A program made the translations under genes and the position numbers. The notes beneath the pieces are model-generated. The model was not told the DNA's origin. It saw nothing but the letters and a program-made list of their open reading frames with translations, and ran no database searches. A DNA stretch of 64,000 bases from Bryobacterales bacterium (lineage in GTDB: Bacteria; Acidobacteriota; Terriglobia; Bryobacterales; Bryobacteraceae): contig JADKID010000009.1 in the NCBI GenBank assembly GCA_016721425.1, forward strand, positions 186,001-250,000, in the 5' to 3' direction. Shown here piece after piece: positions 27,787 to 37,900 of this stretch (position 1 is its first letter; the number at the start of each line of letters is the position of its first letter).

Positions 27787-29756
27787 GAACAACGATTCTG
27801 TGGCTCACCGCGACACTCGCGCTGCACGCGCAGCCCACAATTGCCCCAACGGATGAGAAGGTGGGCGAGGCCCGCGGCCAGAACATCGGCAACTACAATC
27901 TGGTGCAGTCCTGGGAGCTCGGCTATCGCTTCCATTCGGTCGGAGGCAACGAGGGCAAGTACCGCAGCGACGTCAACTATGGCAACGGCATCCGCCTGCT
28001 GGGAAGCCGCTTCTCGATGAAATCGAAGGAGGGCCACGGCAGCCTCTTCGACGAGATGACGCTTTCCACGCAGGGGCTGGGCAACGATCCCTACGAGTAC
28101 GCCAATCTGCGCATCGCCAAGAACCGCCTCTACCGCTACGACATGATCTGGCGCTCCAACGAATACTTCAATCCCGCGCTGGCCATCAGCGGCGGGCAGC
28201 ACGGCATGGATACCGTGCATCGCCTCCAGGATCACGATTTCACCTTGCTGCCGCAATCGAAGGTGCGCTTCTTTGCCGGCTTCAGCCGCGCACTCCAGCA
28301 GGGCCCTGCCTTAACCACCACCAACCTCTTTGACGGCGTGCGCGGCGACGAGTTCGCGCTTTTCGCCAACGTCCACCGCCGGCAGAACGAGTTCCGGTTT
28401 GGCAACGAGATCCGCGCTTTCGGGATGCGCCTCAATTGGATGCAGGTCTTCGAACAGTACCGCGAAGAGACGCCCCTCTCCCTCGGCGCGCCCAGCGCCG
28501 GCGCCAACGCCACGGACCGCACCCGGCTCACCAGCTACGGATCCACCGAACCCTACCAGGGCACAACCCCCTCTTTCCGCCTCAGCCTCTTCCGCGAACG
28601 CGGCGAGCGCTGGGCCGTAAACGGCCGCTTCACCTACTCGTCCGGCAACCGGGACTTCACCTTTAGCGAGGCCGCCATCGGAGTGAATCGCTTCGGCGCC
28701 GCCCAGAACCGCCAGATCGCCGTCGGCGGCAACGCCCGCCGGCCCGTCACCACCGGCAACCTCACGCTCAGCCTCTTTCCCACCACGAACCTGACCATCA
28801 CCAACCACACCGCCTACCACCTCACCAAGATGGAGGGGCGCTCCACCTACACAGAGATCAACAACAGCACGCTCGATCTCACCACGGTGAACTTCCGCTA
28901 TCTGGGTATTCGCAACATCTCGAATGTCACCGACGCCCACTTCCAGATCCGCCCGTGGCTCGCCTTGCGCGGCGGCTACCAATTCTCAGCCCGCGAGATC
29001 AAGAGCGTGGAACAGGTGATCATCGAAGGCTTCCCCGGCGAGAACCGCAGTCAACAGAGCAACCGCCTCCACGCGGGTACGGCCGGCCTGCGTGTCAAGC
29101 CGTTGAAAACCATGCTGCTGGCCGTGGACGGCGAACTCGGCCGCCAGGACCGGCCCTTCTATCCGACGTCGGAGAAGAACTACGAGGGCTACTCGGCCCG
29201 TTTGCAGTGGCGCCCCGGCCCATTTTCGCTCAGCGCCCTGGCACGTGTCGCCAACAACTCCAACACCACAACGCTTTTCGCTCACAGCGCGAAAAGCCGC
29301 CAGTATGGCGCCGACGCCTCATGGAATCCGCGGGACTGGTTCTCACTCGATGCCGGCTACGCCAAGCTGCACGCCGGCACGGTTACCGGCCTCGGCTACT
29401 TCCAGGCAGCGGCCCTGGTCACGGGCCAGCAGTCCATCTTTCTGAGCAACCTGCACTCCAGCCATTTGGGTGCACACGTCTCGCTCAGGGAGCGCATCGA
29501 TCTCTACGCCGGCTTCACGCTGAGCCGCGATGCTGGCGATCCCAATCGCTCCATCGGCACCGTGCCTGCCGCGTTCGCCGCCGTTCAGGTGTTTCCGATG
29601 AACTTCGATTCGCCCCTGGCGCGGCTCTCGGTGAAGATCACCCCCAAAATCCGGTGGAACGTCGGATATCAATACTACCGTTACAGGGAGGACTTGCTGG
29701 CCGTGCAGAATTACCGCGCACACACGGGCTACACCAGCGTATTATGGACTTTCTAA
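27783..29756 (+). CDS. outer-membrane beta-barrel partner of the decaheme cytochrome (MtrB-like porin)
   Basis: The protein has 657 residues, a short signal peptide (MRTTILWLTATLALHAQ), long runs of alternating hydrophobic/polar strands throughout, and a C-terminal aromatic (TSVLWTF) typical of Bam-inserted barrels. Size and position right after a decaheme gene, with an ATGA overlap, fit the MtrB/PioB-type porin of a porin-cytochrome conduit. The mature N-terminus has no CxxC pair of the Shewanella MtrB kind. Porin-cytochrome pairs have been reported in Acidobacteriota, including Solibacter, as I recall. No third, surface multihaem protein is encoded next to it, so the external partner is unknown or absent. 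Confidence 0.85.
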   Translation: MRTTILWLTATLALHAQPTIAPTDEKVGEARGQNIGNYNLVQSWELGYRFHSVGGNEGKYRSDVNYGNGIRLLGSRFSMKSKEGHGSLFDEMTLSTQGLGNDPYEYANLRIAKNRLYRYDMIWRSNEYFNPALAISGGQHGMDTVHRLQDHDFTLLPQSKVRFFAGFSRALQQGPALTTTNLFDGVRGDEFALFANVHRRQNEFRFGNEIRAFGMRLNWMQVFEQYREETPLSLGAPSAGANATDRTRLTSYGSTEPYQGTTPSFRLSLFRERGERWAVNGRFTYSSGNRDFTFSEAAIGVNRFGAAQNRQIAVGGNARRPVTTGNLTLSLFPTTNLTITNHTAYHLTKMEGRSTYTEINNSTLDLTTVNFRYLGIRNISNVTDAHFQIRPWLALRGGYQFSAREIKSVEQVIIEGFPGENRSQQSNRLHAGTAGLRVKPLKTMLLAVDGELGRQDRPFYPTSEKNYEGYSARLQWRPGPFSLSALARVANNSNTTTLFAHSAKSRQYGADASWNPRDWFSLDAGYAKLHAGTVTGLGYFQAAALVTGQQSIFLSNLHSSHLGAHVSLRERIDLYAGFTLSRDAGDPNRSIGTVPAAFAAVQVFPMNFDSPLARLSVKITPKIRWNVGYQYYRYREDLLAVQNYRAHTGYTSVLWTF

Positions 29757-29777
29757 CCCGGTGCGCCGGATGCTGTT

Positions 29778-30089
29778 ATGAACAACGTCGGACTCTTGCT
29801 TTCGTTCGTCCTGGCCGTCTCCACGGCGTGGCTGGCGTTTGCCCGGTTCCAGACCAAGCCGGACAACAACTGGCCACTGGTCTACTACTTCTTCCTGGTC
29901 GGCTTTCTCAACGCCTATGAGCTGGTGCTGAACCCGAACGTGGTCTATGTGGCGGTGGTTTGCGCCTTGCTGCTGCGATTCGAATTCATGAACGAGCGGG
30001 TTGTCTTCTTCGTGCGCCTCGTGGAGGTCGCCTCACTCATGAACATCGGCTACAACCTGATTGGCGCGGTCTTGAAGTCCCTGCGATAG
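29778..30089 (+). CDS. small multi-pass membrane protein
   Basis: The protein has 103 residues with three hydrophobic helices (about 3-20, 34-62 and 80-98) and no recognised family. It starts 21 bp after the porin gene on the same strand, so it is probably in the same transcript, and is convergent with the rhodanese gene (3 bp between stops). An inner-membrane accessory role for the electron conduit is possible but unsupported. Confidence 0.7.
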   Translation: MNNVGLLLSFVLAVSTAWLAFARFQTKPDNNWPLVYYFFLVGFLNAYELVLNPNVVYVAVVCALLLRFEFMNERVVFFVRLVEVASLMNIGYNLIGAVLKSLR

Positions 30090-30092
30090 GAC

Positions 30093-30461
30093 TTACTTCT
30101 CCACCGGCAACTCACTCTCATTCCAGGCCCGCCAGCCGCCATCCAACGAGATGCACTGCGTATAGCCCATCTTCTGAAGATTGTCGGCCACCAGCGCGCT
30201 GCGAAAACCACCGCCGCAATACAGCACCAGAACCGCATCGTGATCGGGCACTTTGCCCTCGATGTCGCGCTCGATGATGCCCTTCCCCAAATGCAGCGCG
30301 CCCTGCGCGTGCCCGGCGTTCCATTCGCTCTCTTCGCGCGTATCGATCAGCACATGCGGCGTGCCGGCCTCGCGCATCCTGACATAACCCGCGATGTCGA
30401 TCTGCTGTACGCGGGTCTTGGCATCATTGACCAGGTCGAGAAATCCGGTGGCGTGCTTCAT
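30093..30461 (-). CDS. rhodanese-like sulfurtransferase
   Basis: The protein has 122 residues, a single rhodanese domain. Key parts: VLIDTREESEWNAGHAQGAL, the active-site loop VLYCGGGFRSALVAD with the catalytic Cys, and SLDGGWRAW near the end. It carries persulfide sulfur or acts as a sulfur-relay/thiol protein in the cytosol. The six-residue loop CGGGFR suggests a sulfurtransferase rather than a phosphatase-type loop. It is a single gene; its start faces the ECF sigma gene, 78 bp away. Confidence 0.92.
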   Translation of the reverse strand: MKHATGFLDLVNDAKTRVQQIDIAGYVRMREAGTPHVLIDTREESEWNAGHAQGALHLGKGIIERDIEGKVPDHDAVLVLYCGGGFRSALVADNLQKMGYTQCISLDGGWRAWNESELPVEK

Positions 30462-30539
30462 TCCTGCATTCTAGCCAATCCCCGGGATGCCAAGAAAAAT
30501 CGTGCTAACCGCCAGCCGGTGCGCCAGTCCAAAGATCAG

Positions 30540-31115
30540 ATGAGCGAAAGCGATGGCATCGCGATTGAACGGACAATCGCCGGAGACGGCGAGGGCTTCC
30601 GCGTTCTCGTGGAGCGCTACAGCCAGCTTGTCTTTCGTCTCGCCTACCGGATGACCGGCAGCGAGGCAGATGCCGAAGACGTGGTCCAGGAGACTTTTTT
30701 GCGGGCGTACCGGGCGATTTCCACCTATGACGGACGGGCCGGCTTCACCACCTGGATCTACCGCATCGCCACGAACTACACGCTCGATCTGCTCGATAAA
30801 CGCCGCCGCCGCGCCGAGCAACCACCACCCCAAAGAATCGACCAGGAGCAGCAGGAATGGGAGTTCCCGACCGCAGCACCCGGACCCGATCGTCTGGCCG
30901 AAGGCAGCCAGTTGCATAGAAGGCTGCACCTCGCCATGGCGCAGTTGACCCCGCAGGAGCGCTCGGCGTTTGTCCTGCGACATTTCGAGGAACTGCCGAT
31001 AGAGGAAATCTCCGAGGCCCTCAGTCTTGGCCCGTCCGCCACCCGGCACAGCATCTTCCGGGCCGTCCAGAAACTGCGGCGCTCCCTGGCGCCCTTTGTG
31101 AGCTCAGAACTATGA
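30540..31115 (+). CDS. ECF-type sigma-70 factor
   Basis: The protein has 191 residues. Region 2 is clear (FRVLVERYSQLVFRLAYRMT, AEDVVQETFLRAYRAI), as is region 4 (LTPQERSAFVLRHFEELPIE, then a helix-turn-helix ending FRAVQKLRRSL). The open frame extends 100 codons upstream against the rhodanese gene; the ATG at 30540 (MSESDGIAI) gives a normal ECF length. Its stop overlaps the anti-sigma start by 4 bp. It directs RNA polymerase to a stress or envelope regulon, and the partner anti-sigma holds it inactive at the membrane. Confidence 0.93.
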   Translation: MSESDGIAIERTIAGDGEGFRVLVERYSQLVFRLAYRMTGSEADAEDVVQETFLRAYRAISTYDGRAGFTTWIYRIATNYTLDLLDKRRRRAEQPPPQRIDQEQQEWEFPTAAPGPDRLAEGSQLHRRLHLAMAQLTPQERSAFVLRHFEELPIEEISEALSLGPSATRHSIFRAVQKLRRSLAPFVSSEL

Positions 31116-31837
31116 CGCACGTGACAGAGGAACAACTCGTTCTGTACTTCTACGGCGAGGCCGAGGAGACGGCAGCCATCGCCGAGCATCTCTCCTCCTG
31201 CCCGGCCTGCCGCGCCGATCTCGCCGCCATCCAGCGCACCTTGAACGCGGTAGACGGCATGCCCATCCCGGACCGCGGGCCCGCCTACGGCGCCCAGGTG
31301 TGGCAGGCTTTGTCTCCGAAGATCAAGCCGCGCGCTCGCTTCTTCCCGGTTTGGCTGCAACCGCGGCAACTCGCCGCCTGCGCCGCCATGGCCACCCTCC
31401 TGGTCATCGCCTATCTCGCCGGCCGTGGCACTCTGCCTGGGCCCGGGAAAGTGGAGGTCGCGCAACAGTCCGTGGCCGCCCGCGACCGCGTGCTCCTCGT
31501 CAACGTGAGCGACCACCTGGAGCGCTCCAAGCTGATGCTGATCGAGCTGACCAATGGCGCACCGGGCACGCTCTATCAGGATCAGGCGCGGGCCGAGGAC
31601 CTGCTGGCCGCCAACCGGCTTTACCGCCTCTCCGCAAAGCGAAACAGCCAGCCGGCGCTCACCGACCTGCTCGACGAACTGGAGCAAACACTCACTGAGG
31701 TCGCCAACGCGCAGCCCGGCGAACTGCGGCAGATCCAGAGCCGCATGGCGCGCCAGGATCTGCTCTTCAAAATCCGTGTGGTCGACGCGCGGATGCGCCA
31801 GACACAGAGACAACCCATCGACATCTCTTCGAATTAG
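31112..31837 (+). CDS. zinc-finger anti-sigma factor, single-pass membrane protein
   Basis: The protein has 241 residues. The N-terminal zinc-binding anti-sigma (ZAS) motif is HLSSCPACRADL (His-x3-Cys-x2-Cys, about 29-36). A transmembrane helix follows at about 90-105 (CAAMATLLVIAYLAG), then a periplasmic part rich in helices. Its ATG overlaps the sigma factor stop, so the pair is translationally coupled. The periplasmic segment is the likely sensor, cut or shifted by an unknown signal. Confidence 0.9.
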   Translation: MTHVTEEQLVLYFYGEAEETAAIAEHLSSCPACRADLAAIQRTLNAVDGMPIPDRGPAYGAQVWQALSPKIKPRARFFPVWLQPRQLAACAAMATLLVIAYLAGRGTLPGPGKVEVAQQSVAARDRVLLVNVSDHLERSKLMLIELTNGAPGTLYQDQARAEDLLAANRLYRLSAKRNSQPALTDLLDELEQTLTEVANAQPGELRQIQSRMARQDLLFKIRVVDARMRQTQRQPIDISSN

Positions 31838-31847
31838 GAGTCAAGCA

Positions 31848-33047
31848 ATGATAAGAACCACACTCGCGGGTCTGGTGGCCGGCCTGTGCCTGCTCATCGT
31901 CCCCACAATCGCACAGACGTCCGGCGCTTCCGCCGCCGACGCGGCATACAACAAGGCAGTCAGCGCGCTCGACGCCAAGCAGTGGCAGGCCGCGCTCACC
32001 GCCTTCGACGAACTTTCAAAACAGGCCGGCCCGCGCGCCGATGCTTCTCAATACTGGAAGGCTTACGCACAGAGCCGGCTGGGCCAGCGCGACGCAGCGC
32101 TCGCCAGCATCGCCGCGCTCCGCAAGAGCCACCCCTCCAGCCGCTGGGTCAACGACGCCGGCGCTCTGGAGGTGGAGATCCGGCAGGCCATGGGCCAGGC
32201 CGTCTCCCCGGAAGCGGCGGCCGATGAGGATATCAAGCTGATGGCCCTCAATGGCCTGATGCAATCGGATCCCGAGCGCGCGCTGCCCATTCTCCAGAAG
32301 CTCCTCACCAGCTCGCAGAGCCCGCGCGTGAAAGAGCGCGCCCTGTTCGTACTGAGCCAGAATCAGACCCCCAAGGCGCGCCAGATCATGGGCGAACTCG
32401 CCCGCGGCACAGCCAATCCGGAACTCCAGAGACAGGCCATCCGCAATCTCTCCATCTTCCATAGCAAGGAGAACGGCCAGCTGCTGTCCGAGATCTACGC
32501 CTCCAATGCTTCCGTCGAGGTGAAGCGTGAGATCGTCCGGGGCATGATGATCTCCGGCGACAAGGAGCGGCTCGCCGCGCTCGCCAAAGCCGAGAAGGAC
32601 CCCACGCTGCGCAAGGAGGCGATCCGTCAGCTCGGTGTCCTGGGCGATCAGAAATCGCTGAGCGAACTCTATGCCGCCGACGCCAGCACCGAGAATCGCA
32701 AGGAGATCCTCCAGGCCTTTATGATGGGCGGCGCGGTGGACCGGCTCACGGAGGCGGCGAACAATGAGAAGGACCCGGCCCTGCGGAGGAAGGCTGTGCA
32801 ACTGCTCGGAGTGATGGGCCAGGAGAAGACCGGCGATGCGCTGGTCAAGCTCTACAACAAGGAGAGCGACACGGCAGTGAAGAAGCAGGTACTCGAGTCC
32901 TTGTTCGTGCAGGGCAACGTGAAACCGCTGCTGGAGATCGCCCGCAAGGAACGGGACCCCGGCCTGCGCAAAGAGGCGGTTCAGAAGCTGTCGCTGATGA
33001 AGTCGCCGGAGTCCACCGAATTCATGATGGAGCTGCTCAACAAATGA
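31848..33047 (+). CDS. secreted TPR/HEAT-repeat protein of the sigma operon
   Basis: The protein has 399 residues. The start is the ATG at 31848, with TAGGAG ahead and a signal peptide (MIRTTLAGLVAGLCLLIVPT). A TPR-like N-terminal part (AYNKAVSALDAKQWQAALTA) is followed by many 31-37-residue HEAT-like helical repeats with the recurring pattern KDPxLRKEAIxxLGxxG. The protein is probably periplasmic and works as a scaffold or substrate of the sigma/anti-sigma pathway; no enzyme motif is seen. The gene sits 10 bp after the anti-sigma gene. Confidence 0.88.
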   Translation: MIRTTLAGLVAGLCLLIVPTIAQTSGASAADAAYNKAVSALDAKQWQAALTAFDELSKQAGPRADASQYWKAYAQSRLGQRDAALASIAALRKSHPSSRWVNDAGALEVEIRQAMGQAVSPEAAADEDIKLMALNGLMQSDPERALPILQKLLTSSQSPRVKERALFVLSQNQTPKARQIMGELARGTANPELQRQAIRNLSIFHSKENGQLLSEIYASNASVEVKREIVRGMMISGDKERLAALAKAEKDPTLRKEAIRQLGVLGDQKSLSELYAADASTENRKEILQAFMMGGAVDRLTEAANNEKDPALRRKAVQLLGVMGQEKTGDALVKLYNKESDTAVKKQVLESLFVQGNVKPLLEIARKERDPGLRKEAVQKLSLMKSPESTEFMMELLNK

Positions 33048-34000
33048 AACCCCTGGCTTTGAGCTTCCTCGCATTCGCCTTGCTCGCCCAGCAGCCCAAG
33101 GTGACGAACGGCCGCATGGAGACGCGCGCAGTCTCCACGCTGGGAAAGGACTTTCAATCCATCGTGACGACGACCACCGGCGCTACTTGGGTCGGCTACG
33201 CCGTGGCAAAAACGCCAGGCTCGGGCAATCAGTGCAGGCAGCCCGAGTCTTCGCCTGTCCATCTGGAAGGCTCGCCGTTTGGTGTAGTTTTGTATCGAAT
33301 CGAGCACAAAACGGTGCAAAAAGTGCGCATTTCCGCACTCGAATGTGACTTCGACGCCGGGGGGCTCCCATTCGTCTGGCTGACCGGTGTGAAGCCGGCG
33401 GAGAGCCTCGCCCTGCTCCAAACGCTCGTACCCCAACACGCCGAGGGCGCGCTCGCCGCCATCGCACTCCACGCCGGCGCGGGCGCGGACCGCCTGCTGG
33501 AGGAGTACGCCGCGGCGGGCCGGCCCACGGACCTGCGCGAGAAGGCGGTCTTCTGGATGGGCGCGGCGCGCGGCCGGCGCGGCTATGAAACGCTGGCGCG
33601 GATCGTGCGGGCAGACAAGGACGAGAAGGTTCGCGAAAAGGCCGTCTTTGCGTTGTTCGTCAGCAAAGAGCCGGCCGCGGCGGACTCCATCGTGCGGGCC
33701 GCCAAGGAGGACGCCAGCGCCCATGTGCGAGGACAGGCTCTCTTCTGGCTGGCACAGAAAGCGGGCGCGAAGGCGGTGGGCGCAATCTCCGACGCCATCG
33801 CCAATGACCCGGAAACGGACGTGAAGAAGAAGGCGGTCTTTGCGCTCAGCCAGTTGCCGAAGGAGCAGGGCGTGCCGCTACTGATCGAGGTGGCGCGGAA
33901 CAACCGCAATCCGGCCGTGAAGAAACAGGCGTTCTTCTGGCTGGGTCAATCCAAGGACGCGCGCGCGCTGGCCTATCTGGAGAATGTGCTGACGCGCTAA
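33044..34000 (+). CDS. secreted HEAT-repeat protein
   Basis: The protein has 318 residues with a signal peptide (MKPLALSFLAFALLAQQ). Residues about 20-120 form a beta-rich head with a Cys pair. From about 150 onward HEAT-like repeats recur (REKAVFWMGAARGRRGYETL, KKKAVFALSQLPKEQGVPLL). It overlaps the previous gene by 4 bp and closes the sigma operon. Its last 4 bp overlap the end of the convergent murQ gene. The role is unknown, probably periplasmic. Confidence 0.88.
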   Translation: MKPLALSFLAFALLAQQPKVTNGRMETRAVSTLGKDFQSIVTTTTGATWVGYAVAKTPGSGNQCRQPESSPVHLEGSPFGVVLYRIEHKTVQKVRISALECDFDAGGLPFVWLTGVKPAESLALLQTLVPQHAEGALAAIALHAGAGADRLLEEYAAAGRPTDLREKAVFWMGAARGRRGYETLARIVRADKDEKVREKAVFALFVSKEPAAADSIVRAAKEDASAHVRGQALFWLAQKAGAKAVGAISDAIANDPETDVKKKAVFALSQLPKEQGVPLLIEVARNNRNPAVKKQAFFWLGQSKDARALAYLENVLTR

Positions 34001-34899
34001 CCGATTGCCTCGCGCAGGCGGCCGCGGCAGGCATCGAGTTTCTGCTCCGCCTCAGCGCGCGAGAGACCCAGCTTGCCCATCACGATGGCGGTGCGCACGT
34101 TGCGCCCGGAATCATTCAGCAGCACGGCCGCGCGCTCCCGGTTGAAACCGGTGACGGCCATGATGATGCGCTGGGCGCGGTCCACCAGCTTCTCGTTGCG
34201 CGGCTGCACGTTCACCATCAGGTTCGAGTAGACGTAGCCGAGGCGGATCATCGCGCCGCTCGACAACATATTAAGGACGAGCTTGGTGGCCGTGCCGGAC
34301 TTCAGCCGCGTGGAGCCGGTGATGACCTCCGGGCCGGCCAGCGGCTCGATCGGAATTTTGACGCGCGCCGAGATGGGGGAATCCGGCGAGCAGACCAGCC
34401 CGACGGTCACTGCGCCCAGCGCGTTGGCGGCGTCGATGGCGCCCAGCACGTAAGGCGTGCGCCCGCTGGCGGCGATGCCCACCAGCACGTCTTTGGCCGA
34501 GAAGCCGGCGGCCAGCAGATCGGCGGCGCCGGCGGTCACCGAGTCTTCACTGCCTTCAATGGCGGAGCGCAGCGCGGCCTCTCCGCCGGCGATGAGTCCC
34601 ACCACCAGGTCCGGCGAAACGTTGAACGTAGGCGGGCACTCGCTGGCATCCAACACGCCAAGCCGCCCGCTGGTGCCGGCGCCGGTGTAGAACAGGCGGC
34701 CGCCCTCGAGCATGGCGGCGGCAATGGCATCGACGGCGGCGGCGATGCGCGGCAGCTCGCGCTCCACGGCCTCGGCCACCTTGCGATCCTCGCTGTTGAT
34801 GACGGCCAGCATCTGCTCAGTGGATAGCGTGTCGAAATCGACGGAGGCGGAGTTGATCTGTTCGGTGAGGACGTGGCTGAGATCGAGGGGCGTCGGCAT
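33997..34899 (-). CDS. murQ: N-acetylmuramic acid 6-phosphate etherase
   Basis: The protein has 300 residues. It cleaves the lactyl ether of MurNAc-6-phosphate to GlcNAc-6-phosphate and D-lactate in cell-wall recycling. Signature segments: LFYTGAGTSGRLGVLDASEC (SIS-domain phosphosugar site), SEDSVTAGAADL, VGIAASGRTPYVLGAI and GSTRLKSGTATKLVLNMLS with a C-terminal helical domain. The ATG at 34899 (MPTPLDLSH) is preferred over a TTG at 34917. The gene is divergent from the GH2 gene with only 18 bp between start codons, so each promoter must lie inside the other gene or be shared. Confidence 0.97.
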   Translation of the reverse strand: MPTPLDLSHVLTEQINSASVDFDTLSTEQMLAVINSEDRKVAEAVERELPRIAAAVDAIAAAMLEGGRLFYTGAGTSGRLGVLDASECPPTFNVSPDLVVGLIAGGEAALRSAIEGSEDSVTAGAADLLAAGFSAKDVLVGIAASGRTPYVLGAIDAANALGAVTVGLVCSPDSPISARVKIPIEPLAGPEVITGSTRLKSGTATKLVLNMLSSGAMIRLGYVYSNLMVNVQPRNEKLVDRAQRIIMAVTGFNRERAAVLLNDSGRNVRTAIVMGKLGLSRAEAEQKLDACRGRLREAIG

Positions 34900-34917
34900 A
34901 AAATAGGGGAGATCCAA

Positions 34918-37900
34918 ATGAACCGACCCTCAGTTTACCCGAATCTCCTGGTGCTCTTCTTCGCTGCGGCGGCCTTGCAGGCGGCGCAGACCTGGACGGT
35001 ACGGCTGGAAGAGCCCACCGGCATCGAGCGCCGCGATGCCGAAATCGTCCGCGTGCCGCTGGCGAAGGTAGGCGGCCAGCGCACCGGCTATCGCGTGACG
35101 AATCCGGCGGGGCAGGAGCTGCCGTGGCAGGTGCTGGGCCAGGAACTGCTCTTCCCTGCCACGTTGATCGGCGGGCAGATGGCCGAGTACCGCGTGAGCT
35201 GCTGCGAGGCCGTGCCGGGCCGGTTCCCGGAGCAGGTCTCGGCGCGCATGCTGGCTTCTGGGCGCATTGAGCTGGCCAACGCGCGCTTGCGAGTGGTGCT
35301 GGATGCCGCCACGGGCCACATCGTGGAGGCGTATCCCCTGCAAGCCGGGCCGCAGCGCGCGCTGAATCTGGTGGAGACCACGCCGGAACAGCGCGACAAG
35401 AACGACATCCACGCCACCGGGCCCAAAGTCACCGGGCCACCGTCGCCGCTGGCCGTGCCGAATGACGGCTGGTCCGCGCTGAGCGGCCCGGTAAAGCTGG
35501 AGGAGAAGTACATCGAGGCCGGCCCGCTGGCAGTCCGCATCTCGGCGGGCGAGTGGTCCATGGAGCTGACGGCGGGCAGCACCGCGTTGCTATGGCGCGC
35601 CGCCAAGGGCTTCCGGTTTGCCAGCGTCAGTGCCCTGCCCCACGTGCCGTACGACCGCTTTGTGGACTGCGACGAATACCAGTGGCCCACAGGCCCCGGC
35701 AGCGGGGAGCCGCCGAACCACAACATCGCCTCGCGTGCGTGGAAGCGGGCGCCGGGCGGCTGCTTCGTCTACTACACCAAGGAGGAGAACTACGGCGCGT
35801 TCGGCGTGGTGGCGCTGGACGACGCCCTGGAATGGACCGGCGCGGGCACCAGCCGTTTTGAGGGCCGCTCGCCCAGGCAGCTCTCCTCCGTCGCCCTGAT
35901 CTTCCCCGCCTGGCAGCGCAGCAACACCGTGCTGTCTGCGCGCGCCGCCGCCCGCCGCGTGCGCCAGCCGGTGCTGGTGCGCGTGGAGCAACCGGTAGAG
36001 AAGGCGGCACAGATTGCGCAGCCCGCCACGAGAGAAGACCCGCCCCAGGTGGCGGCCATCACCGCGCCGCCGGCGGCGTTTCGCCGGGCGATACTCCCGC
36101 TGGATGGCGAATGGGAGCTGGCCTTCGGCCCCAAGGGCAAAGGGCCGGGCTCGGAGTGGCGCAAAGTGCAGGTACCCGGCTCGGTCCACCTGCAATGGCT
36201 GCCGGCCGCGCAGATCTACTCGCGGGAGGCGGCGTGGGTTTCGAACCAGGAGTGGTGGTACAAGCGCACGTTCGAGCTGCCCGCCGGCTTCGTGAACCAG
36301 CGCGTGCGCCTGGAGTTTGACGCGACCGACTACTACGCCGAGGCCTATCTGGACGGCAAGTGGCTGGGCCGGCACGAGGGCTACATCGATCCCTACTCGT
36401 ATGACATCACCGCGCTAGTGAAGCCCGGCGAGCGGCACGAGTTGCAGGTGCGCGTCTGGACGCCGGTCCACTACTACTGGAAGCACCGCCCGTACACGGT
36501 GAAGGGCTCCTACGGCGGCGTGGATCAGAAGCCGGACGACATCACGGCGGTGGGCATCACGCGCGGAGTCCGCCTGAGCGGCGGCGCGCCGGAGCGCATC
36601 GCGGGCACCGCCGTGGCCACGCGGCTGCGGCCCGCCGGCGCGGCCGAGGTGGCGGTAAATCTGGAAGCGGAAGGGCTCGGCGAGGATTCGGAATACGTCT
36701 GGCAGCTCACCCTCTCGCCGCGCGGCTTTCCGGGCGAATCCGTGCAGGTGACCGCGGCGGCACAGGCGGCGCCGGCGCGCCTGGTGATCCCTGTGAAAAA
36801 CGCCCGGCTGTGGTGGACCTGGGACCTGGGCGCGCCCAACCTGTACACGCTGGAGTCACGCCTGCTGGACGGCTCCGGCCGGGTGCTGGACGCCCGCACG
36901 GAATCGATCGGGATTCGCGAGATCCAGCGCCGGGCGGATCAGTTTTACCTCAACGGCAAGCGCATCTTCCTGCGCGGCACCAACACCTACGCCAACCTGT
37001 GGCTCTCCGAGATGACGCGGGAGAAGTACGCGCGCGACCTGGACCTGATCGGCAAGATGAACGTCAACCTGCTGCGCGTGCACTGCCACTTTGAGAATCC
37101 GGAGTTTTACGATCTGGCCGACGAGCGCGGTCTGCTGATCTGGCAGGACTACCTGGAGGCCTGGTATCCGGAGGACACCGATTTCTCGCGGCACGCCGCC
37201 GGGCTGTTCGACAACCACATCCGCATGGTCCGCAATCACGCCTCGATTGCGGTGTGGTCGCCCAGCGACGAGGAGAGCCTGGAGAACTACCGCGACCTCA
37301 CCAAGCACCTGTACGCGCGGCCCAAGCTGCTGGACCCGCAGGACCGCTGGGTGCAGCGCTCCACCGGCCGCTGGGGCGACTCGCACATCTATCACGGCTG
37401 GTACGACGGCTCCATCTGGGACTACACGCACATGGACGAGAATCTGGTGACGGAGCTGGGCGCGACGTCGCTGCCGGCCAAGGAGTCGCTCGACAAGTTT
37501 CTACCGGGCAAGTGGCCGATCCCGGCCTTCGCGGACGACTGGACTTATCACCGGCTCCAGGTGCCGGAGGCGCGCAGGGCGTGGGGCGATCTGGACCAGC
37601 AGAGCCCGGAGCAGTTGATCGCGAAATCGCAGGACTACACGGCCCGCCTCTTCCAGATCTCTCTGGAGCGCACGCGGCGCCGGAAGGCGGAGGGCGCGGG
37701 CGGGATCTTCCATTTCTTCGCCATCGACTTCTGGCCCTCGGTGACCATGGCCGCGATCGACTTCTACCGTGTGCCGACGAAGGTGGCGGAGGTGGTGCGC
37801 CGCAGTTTCGAACCGGTGGCGGCGCTGTTTGAGTACGACCGCGCCGAGTGGCGCAGCGGAGAGACGGTGAAGGTGGGCCTGTGGGCGGTGAACGATACGT

